Origin: Komarekiella atlantica HA4396-MV6
GTDB lineage: Bacteria; Cyanobacteriota; Cyanobacteriia; Cyanobacteriales; Nostocaceae
Length of the DNA: 64,000 bases
NCBI GenBank assembly: GCA_019359395.1
Contig: JAHHHK010000007.1
Span: forward strand, 186,001-250,000
Direction of reading: 5' to 3'
How positions within the stretch are numbered: the first letter of the stretch is position 1; the number at the start of each line of letters is the position of its first letter. The notes beneath the pieces were generated by a model. That model searched no databases. It saw only the letters and a program-made list of their open reading frames with translations, and was not told the origin of the DNA. Below, piece by piece: positions 56,246 through 64,000 of the stretch. The position numbers and the translations under genes are program-made.

Positions 56246-57247
56246 ATGAACCTCAAAAACAAAACTCTCCTAATTACCGATATTGACGAATTTATCGGTT
56301 TACGTACAGCCGAGTTAGCCATAGCGCAGGGAATGAAAGTTCGTGGTTTACATTCCACAGAACAGAACAAACAAGCACAAAGTTTAGGTATTGATGTAAT
56401 AGTTGGCAACATTACAGATCTCACCACTGCCAAAAAGGCTTGTCAGGGAGTAGATATTGTTTTACATACAGCCCAAATTGCCCAAGAAGCAGGCTCAATT
56501 AATGATTTTCGAGAAATCAATGTTGGCGGTAGTGTCAACATGGCTAAAGCTGCTAAAAATGCTGGTGTCAAAACATTTGTACATCTCTCCAGTGTAATGG
56601 TCTACGGTTTTGATTATCCTGATGGCGTCACAGAATCCGGGCCCATATCTGGCGACAACAATCCTTATTGTCAAACAAAAATAGAAGCGGAAACAGCACT
56701 TTTAGAACTAAATGCTTCACCAGATTTTGGCATTATTATTATTCGAGCTGGAGATATTTACGGCCCTGGGAGTATTCCCTGGATAGTCCGACCAATTCAC
56801 ATGATGCGTCAAAAATCATTTGCCTATGCTAATGATGGCAAAGGAATTATAAATCATGTGTATATAGACAATCTAATCGATGGCATCTTTCTGGCAATAG
56901 AAAAAGAAACTTATGGTGAAATATTTAATATCACCGACGGACAAGAAACTTCCTGGAAAGAGTATTTTATGCGCTTAGCAGCAATGGAAAGTTTACCTGC
57001 ACCACTTTCATTACCAAAAGATGAAATCAAACTGTTTCTACGGTTGCGCGTCCAAGGACAAAAGCTTTTTCGGAAAAAAGTGGATATTTTACCAGAGTCT
57101 ATAGATTTTATGACTCGTCCTCATGCCTGTTCTATTGCCAAAGCACAAAGCCTGTTAAATTTCAAACCAACAATTGATTTAGAAGAAGGAATGCAGCGAA
57201 CACATGAATGGCTGCAAAAAACAGATATTCAAAAGTTGCTTCAGTAA
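56246..57247 (+). CDS. hgdA: NAD-dependent epimerase/dehydratase-like protein HgdA
   Basis: The protein is 333 aa, extended SDR fold. The catalytic set is present: Ser in VHLSSVMVYG and the Tyr/Lys pair in NPYCQTKIEAE. The N-terminal glycine motif is altered: LLITDIDEFIG instead of the usual VTGATGFIG, so two glycines are acidic residues. DIYGPGS and the substrate-binding C-terminus are normal. In Anabaena PCC 7120 HgdA affects the sugar composition of heterocyst glycolipids. It follows hgdC on the same strand. Confidence 0.85.
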   Translation: MNLKNKTLLITDIDEFIGLRTAELAIAQGMKVRGLHSTEQNKQAQSLGIDVIVGNITDLTTAKKACQGVDIVLHTAQIAQEAGSINDFREINVGGSVNMAKAAKNAGVKTFVHLSSVMVYGFDYPDGVTESGPISGDNNPYCQTKIEAETALLELNASPDFGIIIIRAGDIYGPGSIPWIVRPIHMMRQKSFAYANDGKGIINHVYIDNLIDGIFLAIEKETYGEIFNITDGQETSWKEYFMRLAAMESLPAPLSLPKDEIKLFLRLRVQGQKLFRKKVDILPESIDFMTRPHACSIAKAQSLLNFKPTIDLEEGMQRTHEWLQKTDIQKLLQ

Positions 57248-57756
57248 TGAGATGAGTTAGTAGTTAGCGCTTAAGCGCTAACTATGAACAATGTAGCATC
57301 AAAGTAACTTTACCAAAATTTATTTTACTAGACCAAAAATGAGCATTTTATTAACAGTTATCAGTCAAGATAATTGGGTTTAAGAGCACCCCCTTAGTGG
57401 TTCCTCATTTTCAACTGAAAACTAATAACAGCCGATTAGTGGCAAGCACTATCTGGCGGGTTTAAATTCCTTATATCGTTTCCTAGTCGCTAAGGTGCAA
57501 ATTTATCAGTATTTATCAGTGTTTACACTGAAGTTTAGATGCCCTCGGCTGGCTGCGCCAACGGCGGAAGCCGCCGCACCCTGCGGGTTCGCGTAGCGTT
57601 CCGTAGGAAAGCAAGCTACCAACTTCTCTCTGTGGTTAATTACTTCTTGTTGTACTTCACTCAAGTGAGAACCGCTATAGTATACCCCTTGATAACTGTT
57701 TACTGTTTACTGTTCACTGTTCACTGATTTATAGATTTTCCAAAACATTGTTTATC
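57248..57756. repeat. repeat-rich spacer before the first glycosyltransferase
   Basis: A 24-bp perfect palindrome lies at 57261-57284 (core TTAGCGCTTAAGCGCTAA). Nostoc repeat modules lie around 57543-57605 (GCCGCCGCACCCTGCGG, TTCGCGTAGCG). Five TNACTGT-type heptamers lie at 57693-57727. No gene is seen. Confidence 0.65.
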
Positions 57757-58740
57757 ATGAGCAATAATCAGCCGCGATTGAGTATTGGATTACCTGTATA
57801 CAATGGTGAAAAGTTTATTAAAGAAGCCATAGATTCGCTCTTGGCTCAGACCTTTGAAGATTTTGAGCTAATTATTTCAGATAATGCATCTACAGATAAA
57901 ACTGAGGAAATTTGTAGAGCCTATGCTGCTCAAGACCAACGTATACGTTACTACCGCAATCAAAAGAATATCGGTTGCGCTCGTAACTTCAATCGTACCT
58001 TTGAATTAGCTTCAGGTGAATACTTTAAGTGGGCAGCTTATGATGATCTACACGCGCCTGATTTTCTCATGAAATGTGTAGAGGTACTTGATAAAAACCC
58101 TACTGTAATTTTGTGCCACTCCCAGGTATATTTCATTGATGAACAGGGTAAATTTCTCCAAAACTACAACGTCAAACTCAAGACAGATTCACTACAACCA
58201 CACAAGCGTTTTCACGAATTGCTTACTAAACATTTATGTTATCAATGTTACGGAGTAATTCGTACTAGTGCTATCAAGGCGATACCACCTATGGGAAGTT
58301 ATGGTCTTGCAGATGGAATTTTATTATCAAGGCTGGGTCTTCTTGGTCAGTTTTATGAAATCCCAGAATACCTATTCTTTGCAAGAAGCCATCCTCAACA
58401 ATCAATGAGTATGTTCTTTCCTGATTATTTGTCGTTTACTAGCAATAATCCAAAATATTCATTGAAGATGTTGCCAGATTTCTACTCATATACAGTCTGG
58501 TTTGATTCAGCTAAAAATGGGCAAATTTTGTTTCCTCATTGGAGAATTGTATGGGAGTATGCGCTCTCTATATGGCTGTTTAAACTGAGTTTGTACGAGC
58601 GGCTATGTTGTCATATCAGCATATATCAGCAGTTAAAAGGTACAGAGTATCTTCTGCTGAAAGATTTTCTAAAAGTGCTACAAGTACTTTGGAAAAGTTG
58701 GCAACGATTACCAATTCAAGAACCTCAAATCACACTTTGA
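57757..58740 (+). CDS. family-2 glycosyltransferase (soluble)
   Basis: The protein is 327 aa from ATG 57757 (an in-frame TTG lies at 57748). GT-A fold: LSIGLPVYNGEKFIKEAIDS, LIISDNASTDKTEEI, NIGCARNFNRTFELA and the metal-binding region KWAAYDDLHAPDF. No membrane helix. It lies in the HGL export and sugar gene arm, so it may glycosylate the envelope lipid or another envelope polymer; donor and acceptor are unknown. Confidence 0.85.
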   Translation: MSNNQPRLSIGLPVYNGEKFIKEAIDSLLAQTFEDFELIISDNASTDKTEEICRAYAAQDQRIRYYRNQKNIGCARNFNRTFELASGEYFKWAAYDDLHAPDFLMKCVEVLDKNPTVILCHSQVYFIDEQGKFLQNYNVKLKTDSLQPHKRFHELLTKHLCYQCYGVIRTSAIKAIPPMGSYGLADGILLSRLGLLGQFYEIPEYLFFARSHPQQSMSMFFPDYLSFTSNNPKYSLKMLPDFYSYTVWFDSAKNGQILFPHWRIVWEYALSIWLFKLSLYERLCCHISIYQQLKGTEYLLLKDFLKVLQVLWKSWQRLPIQEPQITL

Positions 58741-58830
58741 ACTAATAGCGCGAAGAATAAAAGCTTGCATTCACAGCTTTTATTAAACGCCAATCGCAAA
58801 CCCAAAAACTACCTTTTTCATTACCAGATT

Positions 58831-59298
58831 ATGCTGAAAATATCTCAATTCCATCATCTTTTACTTGCTACTTTAATGAGCTTTAGCCTTGCTGAAACCG
58901 TACATGCTGAGCAGACTGCAACCCTAACTATTGCAGTAAATGGCATCCGTCACCAAAAAGGTGAGATTTGTTTTAGAGTTTTTGCAAATGAGCAAGGATT
59001 TCCTCTGAGTGATACTAGTGAAGTACAAAGTGGCTGCGCTAAGATTACCGGAAATTCTGTCAAAAAAGTGTTTTCTAGCTTGAAACCAGGCGCTTATGCT
59101 GTCGCCGTAGTTGACGATCAAAATGGCGATCGCAAACTCAACACCGATTTTTTTGGTATTCCCAAAGAAGGCTTTGGAATTTCCAAAAATCCCACTGTCT
59201 CAATCCAAACAGGAACACCAAAGTTTCGTGATGCAAGTGTTGCAGTCAACAAAAATACAACACTCAACATCGTCATGAAATATTCACTTGATCCATAA
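58831..59298 (+). CDS. secreted DUF2141 protein
   Basis: The protein is 155 aa from ATG 58831; an upstream TTG at 58765 is in frame but would bury the signal peptide. Signal peptide with likely cleavage at VHA-EQT. The mature domain is one DUF2141 unit: GEICFRVFANEQGFP, VFSSLKPGAYAVAVVDDQNGDRKL and FFGIPKEGFGISKNP. DUF2141 proteins are periplasmic or outer-membrane-side beta-sandwiches of unknown role. It lies between two glycosyltransferase genes. Confidence 0.85.
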   Translation: MLKISQFHHLLLATLMSFSLAETVHAEQTATLTIAVNGIRHQKGEICFRVFANEQGFPLSDTSEVQSGCAKITGNSVKKVFSSLKPGAYAVAVVDDQNGDRKLNTDFFGIPKEGFGISKNPTVSIQTGTPKFRDASVAVNKNTTLNIVMKYSLDP

Positions 59299-59454
59299 GT
59301 ATAAAAGTAATTGCTAATTGGAGAAAATTTATTACCAATTAAGCAACCAGTGAAGAAGTAGAGGGGTAAAGACTTACTACAAGTTCCCCTCTACACCCCA
59401 GGCAATTAACCACCGCTAGAAACAAGCCGATATTCTGCCGGAGACTAAAATTTA

Positions 59455-60714
59455 ATGAAAGATTTGACGATATTTCTGTCTAAGTCTTTGCTAGGTTGGC
59501 TGGCTATTCAGGTGTTTTTAACACTTGTCTTCATATGGTATCTGCGCTTGTCCCAAAAAAACTTATTACCAGATGACCAGTTGCCTAAAACAGCAGTGAT
59601 TCTTTGCTTACGTGGAGCTGATCCTTTTTTACCTAACTGTTTGCGATCGCTCCTCAAACAAAACTATCCAAACTATGATTTAAAGCTGATTGTTGATAGT
59701 CACGAAGATCCTGCTTGGAAAATCGCCAGCAATACCATCACTGAGCAAGGAGCGACTAACGTTCAAATTAGCCCTCTGAGAATCGTACGCAACAATTGTA
59801 GCCTCAAATGCAGTTCCCTAGTGCAAGCTGTCCGTGAGTTGGACGATTCCTACAAAGTAGTTGCTTTAGTAGATGCCGATACAATAGTCCATCCCAATTG
59901 GCTGCGAGAATTAGTCAGTCCTCTAGCTGATGCCAAAGTGGGAGCAACAACGGGGAACCGTTGGTATGTTCCGACAGGTAAGCATTGGGGATCTTTAGTA
60001 CGGTACATAGGTAATGTATCTACAGTCGTGCAAATGTTCCTCTTCCAAATTCCTTGGGGTGGGACTTTGGCTGTAAAAACAGAAGTGCTTCACAAAACAG
60101 GACTGCTAGATAAATGGGCACAAGCTTTAGGCGAAGATCTCATGATCCATAAAGCCTTGAAAAAACAAGGTTTACAGGTAAAGTTTGTGCCTTCTTTATT
60201 AATAGTTAATCGTGAAGAAAGTGATTTACCGAGCTTACTAGACCATCTCAAACGCCTGATGGTTTATTCTCGACTTTATCACCCACAATGGTTAGCTTTA
60301 GTTAGTGAAGCGATTTCTAGCATACTGTTTCCTACTACAGTCATAGTGTTATTTTTAGAGTCATTGTTAGAGACACAATGGGAAACAGCGGCTCTTTTGT
60401 TTCAAAGCTATAGCATCTATACCATAGGATTACTTTTGCTAATGCTCATCGTAGAGTATGGTGTACAGCAAGTAATTCGCTTGAATGAGCAGCCGATGAC
60501 AGAATTATCGGCTACCACAATCATCAAAATGTTGATTGGGATTCCTCTCACACAGTGGGTTTATGGGTTAGCGCTAGTATCATCACTGTGGATATCAACA
60601 GTCACCTGGCGTGGTGTCAGCTATCGAGTTAAAGGGCCCTGGAATATCCGACTAGTTGAATACCGCCCTTATCAGTGGTTGGATCAACCTGTTGATAGTA
60701 AGGTTTCTCTTTAA
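59455..60714 (+). CDS. membrane glycosyltransferase (ceramide-glucosyltransferase-like)
   Basis: The protein is 419 aa. One N-terminal helix (LLGWLAIQVFLTLVFIWYL), then a GT-A domain: VILCLRGADPFLPNCLRSLL, VVALVDADTIVHPNWLREL (metal-binding DAD), TGNRWYVPTGKHWGS, ALGEDLMIHKALKKQ and a following HLKRLMVYSRLYHP in place of QRRRW. Three C-terminal helices follow. The D..DxD..ED layout is that of lipid-linked GT21/GT2 enzymes acting at the membrane, so a lipid acceptor is likely. Together with HglT it gives the region two candidates for glycolipid sugar addition. Confidence 0.82.
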   Translation: MKDLTIFLSKSLLGWLAIQVFLTLVFIWYLRLSQKNLLPDDQLPKTAVILCLRGADPFLPNCLRSLLKQNYPNYDLKLIVDSHEDPAWKIASNTITEQGATNVQISPLRIVRNNCSLKCSSLVQAVRELDDSYKVVALVDADTIVHPNWLRELVSPLADAKVGATTGNRWYVPTGKHWGSLVRYIGNVSTVVQMFLFQIPWGGTLAVKTEVLHKTGLLDKWAQALGEDLMIHKALKKQGLQVKFVPSLLIVNREESDLPSLLDHLKRLMVYSRLYHPQWLALVSEAISSILFPTTVIVLFLESLLETQWETAALLFQSYSIYTIGLLLLMLIVEYGVQQVIRLNEQPMTELSATTIIKMLIGIPLTQWVYGLALVSSLWISTVTWRGVSYRVKGPWNIRLVEYRPYQWLDQPVDSKVSL

Positions 60715-61185
60715 CGTCATTTGTCCTTTGTTATTGGTCATTAGTTTATCGTTACAACTTACTGGTCTGTCCCATTAATTCTGCTGGTCATACCTGTTTG
60801 TAGTAAGGACTTTAGTCCTTGATTTTTTAAGCACTAAAGTGCTTACTACGAACCGTCAAAACTTTTGCAACAGACCACTACTAATACTAATTCGTAATAT
60901 TTCGGCTCTACTTTAGAGAATTGGTATAAGGACAAGTGACAAATGTAGGACTTACGCAAAAAACCTCTCAAACCCTCATTCCTCCGTGACCTCTGTCTTG
61001 AAAAGTTTTGCGCCGGGAAACCCGGACGCGCAAACTTTTCGCTGCGCCTCTGTGGTACCCTTCGGGAAGCCACTTCTCTACGAGACGCTCCGCGAACGTG
61101 TCTACGATTTTCCGTAACCTATGCGTAAGTCCTGAAATGACAAAAGTTTTTCCCTCTAAAAAATATCCGATAATTCTCTTGAACT
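60715..61185. repeat. repeat-rich spacer before hglT
   Basis: A double-hairpin repeat with GTAGTAA/TTACTAC ends lies at 60800-60849 (same plan as 44101-44146). The conserved-flank hairpin element is at 60991-61046, and a CTCTACGAGACGCT module at about 61077. Short open frames on both strands run through these repeats. No gene is seen. Confidence 0.7.
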
Positions 61186-62445
61186 ATGAAAACACCACCT
61201 CTTCGGATTGCGCTGTTTACAGGATTGTATGCGCCGTTCTTGACAGGGGTTTCGGTTGCAGTACACCAACGAGTTCGTTGGTTATTACAACAGGGACATG
61301 AAGTCTTACTTGTCCACCCTCAAATCAACGACCAGTATCCCGAAAAAGTTGGCAAACGTCCGATGCAAGGACTGGATGAACTACAGCCCTTCCCCAACTT
61401 TTCTGCTTATTCATTCCCCACCAAGCCGCTAATCTTCTACAAATCTTTGCCCCAACCGTTAAACTATCGACATTGGAGTGATACCAAGTTACTTGAAAAC
61501 TTTCAGCCTGATGTTGTAGTGGTTGAAGAAGCGGCGCAAATGAGAGGATTGTACTCACTTTTGTTGCAAGGTTATGGTCGCCCTGTTGGCACTGAATACG
61601 CAAGGCGAACAGGCACGCCAATAATCTCGCTTTTCCATACTGATATCGTTGCCTATATCAAATATTATTTGGGAGATCAGTTTTTTAGTTTGGTGCGTCC
61701 AATCATTCCGGCTTTAATCAAGCAATTTACTGAGTCTTACGACTTCAATTACTTTTCTTCTCAAGAACAGTTGATTAAGTACAGGGAGATGAAATGCCAA
61801 CGCGCCGAATATCTTCCCTATCAAGGTATCGATTGCGAAAAATTTCATCCGCGAAATATCTGTTATAACCCGATTCCCAATGACCATCGACCGACTCTGT
61901 TGTTTGTTGGACGCATCACTGCGGAAAAGAATGTCAGCCAACTTCTAGATGCATATCCGCTCATCGCTGCAAAAATTCCTGATGTCCATCTAGTTATTGT
62001 TGGTAGCGGCCCCCAGGATGAAGAAATTCGTGAGCGCGCTCAAAAGTTTAAATCTGGAATTACTATGTGGGGTGAATCCCACGGCGCAGAACTTTTAGGT
62101 TGGTTTGCTAGAGCGGATGTATTTGTTAATCCATCCGTTACTGAGAACTTCTGCACTACAAACAACGAAGCACTGGCGTCTGGAACCCCTGTAGTTGCTG
62201 CGCTTGCTCCCTCAACTTCAGAGCAGGTATTCCCTGGACAAAACGGCTTCCTAGCTGAACCCAACAACCCGGCAGATTTCGCCCAAAAGGTGATTGCAAT
62301 TCTGGAAAATCCTGACCTGAAAGCAGATTTGACTAGACAAGCTCGTCCTTCTATACTCGAATTCGATTGGTCGGCATGTATGCAAAAGTTTGAAGACAAA
62401 CTTTACCAGATCGTTGAAATATCAAAGAAAGTTGAGGCAGCTTAA
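61186..62445 (+). CDS. hglT: heterocyst glycolipid glycosyltransferase (GT4)
   Basis: The protein is 419 aa, GT-B fold. N-terminal domain: GLYAPFLTGVSVAVHQRVRW and VLLVHPQINDQYP. C-terminal domain: LLFVGRITAEKNVSQLLDAY, LVIVGSGPQDEE and the nucleotide-sugar EX7E region SVTENFCTTNNEALASGTPV. The match in type and in place (end of the hgdB-C-A arm) is to HglT (All5341) of Anabaena PCC 7120, which glucosylates the HGL aglycone. Transcribed alone after a repeat-rich gap. Confidence 0.85.
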   Translation: MKTPPLRIALFTGLYAPFLTGVSVAVHQRVRWLLQQGHEVLLVHPQINDQYPEKVGKRPMQGLDELQPFPNFSAYSFPTKPLIFYKSLPQPLNYRHWSDTKLLENFQPDVVVVEEAAQMRGLYSLLLQGYGRPVGTEYARRTGTPIISLFHTDIVAYIKYYLGDQFFSLVRPIIPALIKQFTESYDFNYFSSQEQLIKYREMKCQRAEYLPYQGIDCEKFHPRNICYNPIPNDHRPTLLFVGRITAEKNVSQLLDAYPLIAAKIPDVHLVIVGSGPQDEEIRERAQKFKSGITMWGESHGAELLGWFARADVFVNPSVTENFCTTNNEALASGTPVVAALAPSTSEQVFPGQNGFLAEPNNPADFAQKVIAILENPDLKADLTRQARPSILEFDWSACMQKFEDKLYQIVEISKKVEAA

Positions 62446-63176
62446 GAGTCTCATGCAATTGAGATTTTACCAGATTCTCAATTAGCTTCATATCCTGCCC
62501 GGAATAATCCGGGCTAGGAGCTAAATTCCACGCTTAGCGGACTGAAATAGAACGATAAATCACTCACTACATACAAAATTACATTTATTTTTAGTGGCGA
62601 TCGCTTAAATTTTTGTGCCGCAAGTTTTGGTGCAGTAGGGGCATGGGTACTAAAGCACAAATTTCATTAACGCCAAAAGCATTTGCATTCTAACAATATA
62701 AAGAAGCTTGTTAATAGCATAGCAATAACTAAAACCACTACTTTTGACTAACACCTACCTGCTACAAAAACGGATCTGACAATCGCAAACATTGCCTTAC
62801 AAGTGGGTTTTTCTAGTTAAAGCCATTTGACGCAACAGTTTAAGCGATTCACCGGAATGACACCCCTTCAGGTGCGCCCTTCACCATAAGAATCTGATAA
62901 ATTGTTGTAAGAATTACCAAAGAAGTTAAGCGTTGGAAGTCATTACACTTTAGGTAAATAAAACGAGTAAATAGAAGGAATGCAAACACGCTCTCATCTT
63001 CTGTCTAAGTGTACATATTGGGTGTTTCCGCCTTGCTTTGCCCCTAGAGGGCGAGCCGTTTAGCAAAGCCAGCACCAGGCAAAGTTGCCCAATTACTTTA
63101 TTTTTTGGAGTTTGGCAAACGACACAAACAATATACTTTATAATACAGCTGATGACACTCATCGGGAGAGAGTTAT
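62446..63176. other. spacer with decayed regulator fragment
   Basis: GCCCGGA-ATAA-TCCGGGC at 62497-62514 is a strong small hairpin after hglT but has no T-tract. The rest is AT-rich up to the AraC-type remnant at 62774-62889. The promoter of the kinase gene lies near 63120-63170. Confidence 0.5.
62774..62889 (+). pseudogene. AraC-family DNA-binding domain remnant
   Basis: The frame reads TDLTIANIALQVGFSS, stop, SHLTQQFKRFTGMTPLQVR, stop. This is the second helix-turn-helix of AraC/XylS regulators (usual form: VGFSSQSHLTQQFKR), with the Gln codon turned into TAA at 62818-62820. No N-terminal part is found upstream. It is a dead fragment. Confidence 0.8.
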
Positions 63177-64000
63177 ATGATCGCCCTACCTGGAGTTGCC
63201 ATCCACAGCAAGATCTATGAGAGTTCAGCATCTCTAGTGTATCGGGGTATCAAAGAGCCAGACGATCGCCCGCTCATCGTCAAACTGCTCAAGCAAGATT
63301 ACCCCTCTCCCCAAGAATTAACTCGCTACAGACAGGAATATGAAATTACGCGCTCCCTGAATCTTACAGGAGTTGTCAAGGCGTATAGCCAGCAAGATTA
63401 TCAACGCACACTCGCTATTCTCTTAGAAGATTTTGGTGGAGAATCTATCGAGAGATGGATGCAGCAGCGAAAAGAAAGATTCTGCCCCATGCCCTTATCC
63501 AATTTCTTCAGATTAGCCATTGACATTACAGAGATTCTGGGCAGAATTCATCACGCTAATATCATCCACAAAGATATCAACCCTGGCAATATCGTCTTCA
63601 ATTCAGATACGGGTGTGGTTAAAATTATTGATTTTGGCATTGCCACCCGATTTAATCGCACAAATCCAACCTTCAAAAGTCCTCATGTATTAGAAGGTAC
63701 ACTTGCATACATTTCTCCTGAGCAGACGGGGCGGATGAATCGCTGGCTCGATTACCGCACCGATTTTTACTCGCTCGGTGTAACGTTCTACCAACTCCTC
63801 ACCGGACAGCTACCGTTCCCGACAACAGATATACTAGAGCTAGTTCATTGCCATATTGCCAAATCGCCACCTCCGCCTCACGAATTAAATGCAGCGATTC
63901 CTAAAGCAGTTTCAGACATGATCATGAAACTGATGGCAAAAAACGCGGAAGATCGCTATCAGAGTGCCTGGGGAATTAAAGCAGATTTAGAACGCTGCGC
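63177..64000 (+). CDS. Ser/Thr kinase domain of a large hybrid kinase, 5' part (cut by window edge)
   Basis: GGGAGAGAG precedes ATG 63177. 274 codons are visible. The kinase domain is of the Hanks type: ESSASLVYRGIKEP, VKLLKQDY (Lys), IHKDINPGNIVF (catalytic loop with HKD), IIDFGIATRF (DFG), LEGTLAYISPEQTGRMNRW and DFYSLGVTFYQLLTGQLPF. The PEQTGRMNR sequence is typical of the very long cyanobacterial proteins that join a kinase, an AAA-type ATPase, a GAF domain and a histidine kinase. The later domains would lie beyond the window. Confidence 0.9.
   Translation, partial: MIALPGVAIHSKIYESSASLVYRGIKEPDDRPLIVKLLKQDYPSPQELTRYRQEYEITRSLNLTGVVKAYSQQDYQRTLAILLEDFGGESIERWMQQRKERFCPMPLSNFFRLAIDITEILGRIHHANIIHKDINPGNIVFNSDTGVVKIIDFGIATRFNRTNPTFKSPHVLEGTLAYISPEQTGRMNRWLDYRTDFYSLGVTFYQLLTGQLPFPTTDILELVHCHIAKSPPPPHELNAAIPKAVSDMIMKLMAKNAEDRYQSAWGIKADLERC

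Noticed and set aside
57539-57727. 62-codon rightward open frame before the glycosyltransferase
   Set aside because: It is composed of interspersed repeat and heptamer repeat sequence.
61008-61301. 97-codon rightward open frame overlapping the start of hglT
   Set aside because: It runs through the hairpin repeat element and then out of frame into hglT.

Overview
The window looks like chromosome of a filamentous, heterocyst-forming cyanobacterium of the Nostoc/Anabaena type. The evidence is the many GCGATCGC (HIP1-like) octamers, short tandem heptanucleotide repeats and hairpin-rich intergenic repeats. It also carries a heterocyst glycolipid (HGL) island with hetI and hetN, found only in heterocystous cyanobacteria, and a close match to the circadian/phycobilisome regulator RpaA. 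Species cannot be fixed from sequence alone.

Positions 1-26000 are mostly core and accessory single genes. In order they are: a TnpB-type transposase cut by the left edge; a GDYXXLXY/DUF2157 membrane pair; an RsmB-like rRNA methyltransferase; a NUDIX protein; a histidine kinase whose phospho-acceptor His reads as Gln; MurE; a glutaredoxin-like protein; a 29-residue membrane peptide with its own terminator; CysH; tRNA-Cys; a four-gene sugar ABC importer; a 21-bp tandem-repeat array inside inverted repeats; an M50/CBS protease; an SLH/OprB porin; two tandem von Willebrand A proteins with a Slr1339-like protein; a divergent HxlR regulator/azoreductase pair; RpaA; and an alpha/beta hydrolase.

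Positions 26000-62450 form the HGL island. hetI (phosphopantetheinyl transferase) faces hetN. A PadR regulator and a two-gene RND efflux system follow. Next is the leftward polyketide/fatty-acid synthase block, transcribed as hglE (KS-AT-ACP-ACP plus half a KR), hglD (KR-DH), hglC (KS-CLF-AT), hglA (PfaD-type enoyl reductase) and hglB (ACP plus thioester reductase). Rightward from 53559 run hgdB and hgdC (exporter adaptor and permease without an ATPase), hgdA (epimerase-like), two glycosyltransferases flanking a DUF2141 protein, and an HglT-type glycosyltransferase.

The expected flow is as follows. HetI loads the carrier domains. HglE/D/C/A build and reduce a long chain. HglB releases it reductively, with HetN or another reductase finishing the alcohol. 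HglT and perhaps the other transferases add sugar, and HgdB/C with an outer-membrane channel export the glycolipid to the envelope.

The right edge holds a decayed AraC-type fragment and the start of a large hybrid Ser/Thr kinase.

The most notable points are: a hetN product without the RGSGR patterning motif; an efflux cassette lying between hglB and hetN; a ketoreductase split between HglE and HglD; heptamer repeats expanded inside the hglE reading frame; and the kinase without its histidine.
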